DNA of 64,000 nucleotides from Rapana venosa. Its lineage: Eukaryota; Mollusca; Gastropoda; Neogastropoda; Muricidae. Shown in pieces: positions 57,994-64,000 of the stretch (position 1 is its first letter; each line of letters opens with the position of its first letter). The DNA is taken from the NCBI GenBank assembly GCA_028751875.1, contig CM054135.1:57587810-57651809 (forward strand). Direction: 5' to 3'. The position numbers were made by a program, and so were the translations under genes. Under the pieces are notes generated by a model, which had not been told where the DNA came from, searched no databases, and saw only the letters and a list, made by a program, of their open reading frames with translations.

Positions 57994-58155
57994 GTTTGCA
58001 AGCATAGTACTAGGACAACCAATTTCCTGGCCTGACTTGTTGTTTCTGACTTGCATGATCATGCGTGTCAAAACAAATAATTGAAGGACACACAGTGACA
58101 GTTGGCTTGTCAGTGATAAAGTGCCGTTCCTGTGATTGTCAACACAGAGAGAGAG

Positions 58156-58186
<31 letters not shown>

Positions 58187-58358
58187 GAGAACTCAACTCA
58201 ATGATTTATTCACAAAAGAGCCATTGGCCTATACATAAAGGGGAATGCCGAACTGCTTAGTATTTTGGTGGGGGTAAAAGCAATGGAAACGACAAAATGT
58301 TACTGTATAACAAAAAGTCAGCTGCAAAATTATGACTTAGGATAACAATATGAGAGAG
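58187..58358 (-). mobile_element. 3'-tail-only copy 1 of LINE-B
   Basis: Matches the last ~165 bp of the LINE at 59873-63460: tgatttattcacaaaag, gccattggcc, ccgaactgcttagtatttt, aaaagtcagctgc and gacttaggataacaat. It carries the gaactc end motif at its left and stops at a (GA)n at its right. Confidence 0.85.
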
Positions 58359-58362
58359 AGAG

Positions 58363-58537
58363 AGAACTCAAACTCAACTCCAACCCCAATGATTTAATCA
58401 TAAAAAGGCCATTGGCCCATACATGAAGAGGGTTGCTGAACTGCTTAGTATTTTGGTGGGGGTAAAAGCAATAGTAAGGACAAAATGTTACTGTATAGCA
58501 AATAAAGTCAGTTACAAAAATATGACTAAGGATAACA

Positions 58538-58545
<8 letters not shown>
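58363..58545 (-). mobile_element. 3'-tail-only copy 2 of LINE-B
   Basis: A second copy directly adjacent, with the same two borders (gaactc repeats at left, ggataacaatatgagagag at right). Confidence 0.85.
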
Positions 58546-58580
<35 letters not shown>

Positions 58581-58682
58581 AGAGAGAGAGAGAGAGAGAT
58601 CGCCACTGTTTTCACCATTGTAAGTATAGGTACATTATGCTCAACATTAATTGTCCTGGTTATGTAACCCTGATGAGCTTAA

Positions 58683-58687
58683 GTGTG

Positions 58688-58738
<51 letters not shown>
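58683..58738. repeat. (GT)n microsatellite
   Basis: About 25 GT units. A T/G-rich stretch with G runs follows to about 58950 and has no coding content. Confidence 0.93.
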
Positions 58739-58739
<1 letters not shown>

Positions 58740-59057
58740 AATGTTGGGGTCAGCTGGGGAATATTATTGTCTATGTTGAATCTCCTTAAATCATAGGTTG
58801 AATGTTTATTATTGTTCTGTTTGTTGTTTTCTTGGGGGGGGGGGGGGGTCTTTTTTTTGTTTGTTTGGTTTGGTTGGGTTGGGGTTTTGTTGTTGTTGTT
58901 TGGGTTTGTTGTTATTTGTTTGTTTGTTGTTGTTGTTGTTTTTTGGGGGGTAATCCCTAATGAAGACAAGGGCGGATGAAAATAAAAAATGATGTGAATG
59001 CTTATTAGATACTGTAACCCTTGAAAAATAAAGACCATTCATTCATTCATTCATTTG

Positions 59058-59058
<1 letters not shown>

Positions 59059-59093
<35 letters not shown>

Positions 59094-59095
59094 TA

Positions 59096-59147
<52 letters not shown>

Positions 59148-59230
59148 TTTATATATATATATATATATATACAGAGAATATATATATACAGAGAATATTA
59201 TATACAGAGAATATATATACATATATATAT
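59059..59230. repeat. (CT)n, (TA)n and tatacagagaata repeats
   Basis: CT array at 59059-59090, TA array at 59098-59170, then short TA/GA units. Confidence 0.92.
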
Positions 59231-59520
59231 TATTTCGAGGATAATGGGATAAGCACTTGTGTGCTTTTTTAATCTAGTCCCGGTGTGTACAGTTTTGTAA
59301 ATTTTGTCATCCTGTCCTACCGCACACAATGGCCTATTCTTCCGTAAAGGGGAACGGGTTTTAACGTGAGCACAAGATGTTCTGTATGCGTTCGTTTATA
59401 GCCTCATCCCAAGTACTTTTGAGGGAGAGTGGAGTTGGCACTGATGTTAACTCCAGAGGAAAAATCCTCTTGAAGGAATCGAACTTGGGTCAGCAGCACA
59501 TCACGATAACCACACGTGCA
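59230..59520 (-). mobile_element. SINE-B copy (antisense)
   Basis: tatttcgaggataatgggat, tctagtcccggtgtgtac, acacaatggcctattcttcc and agttggcactgatgttaac, in antisense order. The head end near 59480-59510 is diverged. Confidence 0.7.
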
Positions 59521-59531
59521 TGCTGCGTGCC

Positions 59532-59562
<31 letters not shown>

Positions 59563-60034
59563 TCGATTTCAGTACCACACATTTCCATACTTCCTCGAAA
59601 CCTAGTTTCTCTTTGGACACTTGTCAAAGATAATCAATAATAGAATTACTTTTCTTTTTTTTCAGGGATTTTTGTCTTTGTGTTTTGTTCCTTTTTGCTG
59701 TCAAGTTTAATAGCTCTGTGCTTTAATCCACAAAGCAAAGAAAGACTCTTTGTGTAGGGGAGGGAAGGGAGCAATGTGCGGCAGTAAGTCTTCAATTTTA
59801 ACGTCTTTCCACTTTAAGTAATACCAGACTACCCTAAAAAAATAGGAGACTGTATATGTGAAAGAGAGGGAGAGAACTCGAACTCGAATTCGAACTCAAA
59901 TGATTTATTCACAAAAAGGCCACTGGCCCATACATGAAGGGGGTTGCCGAACTGCTTAGTATTTTGGTGTGGGTAAAAGCAATAGTAAGGACAAAATGTT
60001 AGTGTATATCAAAAAGTCAGCTACAAAATATGAC

Positions 60035-60960
60035 TTAGGATACCAACATCTCTCTTATTCTGAAAGCTTTACACAAATAATAAGTGAGGCTGTGCACAAC
60101 CTCAGGATGACTTGATGCCAGGAGTAAACATAGTCTAAATAAATTAGGCTGTCTACTATATTTAACAGGGATGTTATTCTGCCTAACATCCTCTAATACT
60201 GGACAGCACAACACAAAATGTGCTTCATCCTCCGGTGCTTGCGTACATAATGGGCATAGCAGCCTGAGGTCATCAATATCGTGTTCTCTGTATCTGAATT
60301 TATGAACAATTATATCTGATACACCAAGTCTAAACTTAGACATAATTCTTTTCAAATGTATATCCATATCAAGTTTTAGATAAGGTTTGACATCATGCGA
60401 ACTTATAAATTGTCTGTACATTTGAAATCTTTCAAAGCTTTGTATATGATCACTCCATTGTTGCCATCGGCAGTCAATCAATCTTTGCCTGAAAGTGTTA
60501 ACAAACTCTCTACAATTTCCGACTCCTTGATTGAGCCAAACAAATCCAAACCCGAGTTCACATAAACAGGTACGTATTTGTGTAGCTTAGTTGTTTTTCC
60601 CTTTGACATCTAGATCATAAAGCATCTTGTATGATTTAGAAGGTAACCTACTCTCCTTCATATGCAGAGTATTAATCCAATATCTAACGCATCTTACAGC
60701 ACATTAACAGAGAGAGGATATCTATTAGTTTCACTATAAACAAGATCATTAGGTGTACGTCTATCTAAGCCTAAAAACTGCTTTAAAGCGAAGAGGTGCA
60801 CTAATTCACAATGTGTTACAGCTGCATCAAAGCCCCAAATTTCTGCACCATAAAACACAGTGGGTTGTATTTGTGCATCAAATATCTGAATGAACAAGTC
60901 AAAAGAGTTATTATTCAATATTCATAGTTTTTTCAACACAAATAACAAGCTTCGTTTACC
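60035..60960 (-). pseudogene. LINE-B C-terminal region
   Basis: Continues the RT frame across stops: FDAQIQPTVFYGAEIWGFD, LKQFLGLDRRTPND, YWINTLHMKESRLPSKSYK, WQQWSDHIQSFERF and CPLCTQAPEDEAHFVLCCPV. Single in-frame stops, with no other frameshift noticed. Confidence 0.8.
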
Positions 60961-61086
60961 TCGACTTGCCAGATCTTTACATGCAGTTGTGAAACTAAGC
61001 TTTGTAGAAAAACAGACTCCTAAATATTTATATACATTAATCACAGGCATGACTTTTTCATTGCACAACCATTTTTCATGAGTAGC

Positions 61087-62547
61087 TTAATAACCACCTT
61101 TTCTGAATACAACGATATTACTCTTATTCAGATTAACCTTAAGATCAAGTGATGTTGCAGCACTGTTTAAGCTATTTAACTGCTTTTGTAAGTCTACAAC
61201 TGTTTCGGATAGCAGGATAAGATCATCAGCAAGCAGAGGAATAAACAACTCTGTGAAATCTTGGGGGAAAGTGGCACCATGTTTACCATTATTGATGACG
61301 TCTCTGGCTAACTCATTGATAAAAACAGAAAACAATAAGAGGCTACATACATCACCCTGTTTAACACCAGTGGTACAGTATATTATGTCAGTTACTTTAG
61401 CTCCACATCTTATTCTGCTTCTGACATACTGATACATGGCTCTCAAACATCGTAATAATTTACTGTTCACACCATTTTTCAGGAGAATAGGCCACAACAA
61501 GTTCCTGTTAACAGAATCAAATGCTTTTTCAAAGTCAATAAATGCTACATAGAGCTTACGGTTATGAGCAAACTGTTTCTGTATAAACGCAAGCAGAATA
61601 AACATATGATCTATAGTGGAGTATCCTCTCTTAAAACCAGCTTGATGCTCTCCTGTAATATTATTTTTCATATCCCATTCCTGCAACCTATTGTTAATAA
61701 TAGTACTGTATATCTTACTACTTATGTCACTAAGAGAAATTCCCTGGTAGTTACAAGGATTATCAACATCACCCTTTTTATGCAATGTTAGTATTATAGA
61801 CTCAGCCCAGTTGTCTGGAAAAAGACCATCATCAAAAATTTTGTTGAATAATTTTAGAAGGAAAAGCACAATATTTTCACCTCCATATTTTAGCAATTCA
61901 CCAATGATTTGATCAAGACCGGCTGCTTTCTCACTCTTTAGTTTTCTAAGTGCCACTAATATTTTATCTTCAGATATGGGACAATCAAAATCTTCCTCAG
62001 TTCCATCACTATCAACATAAGTAATCATGGAGTTGGCTAATGATTCTTTCTCCAACAAGGTTTTGAAATGTTGAAACCATCTGTCAACTGATATACTATT
62101 CTTTGACTGACTTTTTCTAAATGATGCCTTCTTAACACTTTTCCAGAACTGGATTTGAGAAGAGATTGATGACATCATATCTGCAAGTAAGGTCTTATTA
62201 TAGTGTTTCTTTTTCCCTTCAAGCATGTATTTATATTCCCTTCTTGTGACACAGTACAAGTTTTTGTCTTTGTTTCTTAATGTTTTTCGGAAAGTTTTCA
62301 ACAGTTTTCTGACCTTGTATTTCATACTTTTACAATCATTATCAAACCAAGTATCATTTGATGGACCTTTATTGATATGTACCTGTTTCTTCATACATTC
62401 AGCACTGCCTTTTATGAAACCATTAAACAAATCTAGAGCTTCATTAATGTTGTCATCAATCATCTGAAAGGCATTTAAAGATATTTCACACATGTTCACA
62501 TCGTGGAGATTTTCTTTATAAACCAAGTTTGTTTTCATCCCATACAA
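61087..62547 (-). pseudogene. LINE-B reverse transcriptase domain
   Basis: 486 residues open. RT blocks: EKAAGLDQIIGELLKYGG, SIILTLHKKGDVDNPCNY, EHQAGFKRGYST, VAFIDFEKAFDSVNR (motif A Asp), GVKQGDVCSLLLFSVFIN and PLLADDLILLSE (the ADD pair kept, Phe/Tyr replaced by Leu), then LKVNLNKSNIVVFRKGG. The frame breaks at a TAA right after KGGY, and the same frame continues with VYKYLGVCFSTKL. Read-through would be needed for a full product. Confidence 0.85.
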
Positions 62548-62608
62548 ACTTTTCCATAACAGATGGCTCCTCAGTTACCACACATGTATTATATACTGCA
62601 TTAATGTA

Positions 62609-63460
62609 TCAATCAACAGGAAGGTGATTGGAATGCAAACACTCGGCAACAAACAAACAACATGAGTAAAAAATCTGAGAGAACAAATCATCTAACACTA
62701 AAAAATAATTATTAACACTGCATCCTCCATCAGAGAGGTATGTATAGTGACCTTGTTGGTCACCATTACATACACCATTTAGAATTTGTAAACTAAGAGC
62801 AGTGCACATAGTCAATAGTAATTTACCATAATTATTGATAACAAAATCTTCAGAATTATGATTGCTGCTGGGAGACATACTTTTACTTTGGACATCTGAA
62901 CTAAAGTCATTTTCTACATGCTGACAAGAAAAGTTTGAGGTCCTGCTGTTTAAGTCTCCCCATAGTATTATATCTACTTCATCCAGTGTCACCACGCAAT
63001 TTACTAAACATTCTTTCAACATAGCAATTCCATTATCATTGTCAAACATGTTATAAAAAGGCGAACTTTCAGGTGGGATATACACACATACAAGGGAAAC
63101 ATTTCTTGATGTACACAATAGAGATTTGTCACAGAAAAAAGTGCAAATATTAGGGTATGGAACATCTAAACAATTCACAAGGGCAGTTAACTCATGCCTT
63201 ATTAAACAAACTAATCCACCAGATCGCCTCCCCTGATGGCTAACTTTAATTGCCGACTTACAGAAAGCCTTATAGCCAGTAAAAACATCTGGCTGGACAT
63301 TTTCCAAGAACGTTTCTGTCAGACATATAAAATCAAAGCTACGCACATAAGATACAAAATCTCTATCGGACAGTTTTGAAAACAATCCATTTATGTTCCA
63401 AGACAAAAATGAAAAAGTTTTATTTGTTTTATCTGTATTGCTACAATTTACATGATCCAC
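62609..63460 (-). pseudogene. LINE-B apurinic-type endonuclease domain
   Basis: About 283 residues. Motifs in order: FLSWNINGLFSK (catalytic Asn), FICLTETFL (Glu), RRSGGLVCLIRH, VCVYIPPES, ILWGDLNSR (GDxN), and ECLHSNHLPVD at the end. The final SDHxP motif of active enzymes reads SNHLP here, so the catalytic Asp is missing. The preceding xDY also reads NNY. The domain should be inactive. The stop follows at once. Confidence 0.82.
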
Positions 63461-63675
63461 ACCATCAAGACATGTCTTTGTCTTGCCCAGCTCATGGGGA
63501 TGTGTCAGGCCTCACAGGGCAAAGCCCCATTACATTACGTGAGTGTCTGACTGAGTGTCTGACTGAGGCCGAGTGACCAGTGTACCTTTACTTTTCCTAC
63601 CCTGTGAATTGAGACTATGGAAGGGTGAGTGTATAGGCCAGCCAACAAGCTTACCTCTTCTTTGAAGATCATTAA

Positions 63676-63687
63676 AGGTCACAGAGA

Positions 63688-63728
<41 letters not shown>

Positions 63729-63896
63729 TTTGTGTGTGGGCCTGTGGGCTCATGTGTGTAATAACTAGTGATAACAAAGGAAATAGTATTCTTAACATGA
63801 ACATATCAAGATATCAAGAACATGGGGGAAGGAGGGGGGGGGGGGGGGGTTCTGTGTGTGTGTGTGTGTGTGAGGGGTCAGGGAGTATGCATGGGT

Positions 63897-63953
<57 letters not shown>

Positions 63954-63975
63954 CGCGCGCGCGCGCGCGTGTGTG
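63676..63975. repeat. (GA)n, G run, (CT)n and (CG)n microsatellites
   Basis: GA array 63676-63722, G run 63834-63849, GT array, CT array 63900-63950 and alternating CG 63953-63969, which could adopt Z-DNA. No gene at the window end. Confidence 0.93.
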
Positions 63976-64000
63976 TGTGTGTCCACGCACGCGCGTTTCT

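Larger units (their letters stand above)
59873..63460 (-). mobile_element. Nearly full-length non-LTR retrotransposon (LINE-B), inactivated
   Basis: Minus-strand element: endonuclease (63460-62609), reverse transcriptase (62547-61087), C-terminal region to 60035, then a 3' UTR ending in gaactcgaactcgaattcg hexamers (about 59873-59895). The C-terminus has CPLC, six residues, DEAHFVLCCPVL, a zinc-knuckle-like Cys/His motif known from several LINE clades. A TGA separates EN and RT, a frameshift lies near 62530, and further in-frame stops occur near 61087, 60955, 60704 and 60595. The lesions are few, so inactivation is fairly recent. Clade uncertain (APE type). No ORF1 was found upstream. Confidence 0.85.

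Overview
Eukaryotic DNA with no bacterial-style operons. It contains spliced exons with GT/AG borders, non-LTR retrotransposons, tRNA- and 5S-related SINEs, a decayed Ty3/gypsy fragment, many minisatellites and very heavy microsatellite content. The SINE tails (the TATATAGCGC-type fragment, the motif around gggctgctctcccc, and the tRNA/5S chimera) are of the kind I associate with gastropod molluscs. A marine snail is my best guess, as an inference and not a proof.

Layout. Positions 1-22284 and 25976-about 48400 are the same ~22.3 kb sequence in direct order. Copy 1 is littered with 1-2 base indels, mostly losses, and runs into a 500-N gap (22285-22784). That is what a false duplication at an unpolished contig end looks like, although a real recent tandem duplication cannot be excluded. 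Copy 2 is generally cleaner but is itself damaged in places. At two coding sites copy 1 appears to hold the better reading.

The host gene runs on the + strand. Exons at 24004-24245 and 25775-25978 each encode a FLYWCH zinc finger. The exon at 31269-31417 (5250-5398 in copy 1) encodes a Cys/His-rich finger. A short exon (34157-34208 / 8130-8182) leads either to a tiny terminal exon with a stop (8247-8275) or to an acidic exon (37820-38458), a linker exon (42920-43034) and a coiled-coil terminal exon (43571-44226). Phases agree across this chain if copy 1 is believed at two single bases. The introns carry an antisense LINE, five unrelated minisatellites, two RTE-type LINE copies and SINEs. One RTE copy has an inverted 5' part (twin priming) and a visible target-site duplication.

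Right of the duplicated block (48.4-60 kb) is a SINE- and microsatellite-rich stretch. It includes a pair of inverted SINEs that could form a hairpin, and a phase-consistent set of four small exons (54660-56356) encoding an unrecognised protein. A nearly full-length but inactivated antisense non-LTR element occupies 59873-63460. Two bare copies of its 3' tail lie in tandem at 58187-58545. I found no rRNA or functional tRNA genes and no CRISPR array. I found no complete self-contained novel system. The most interesting objects are the FLYWCH multi-exon gene and the recorded retrotransposition and assembly history.
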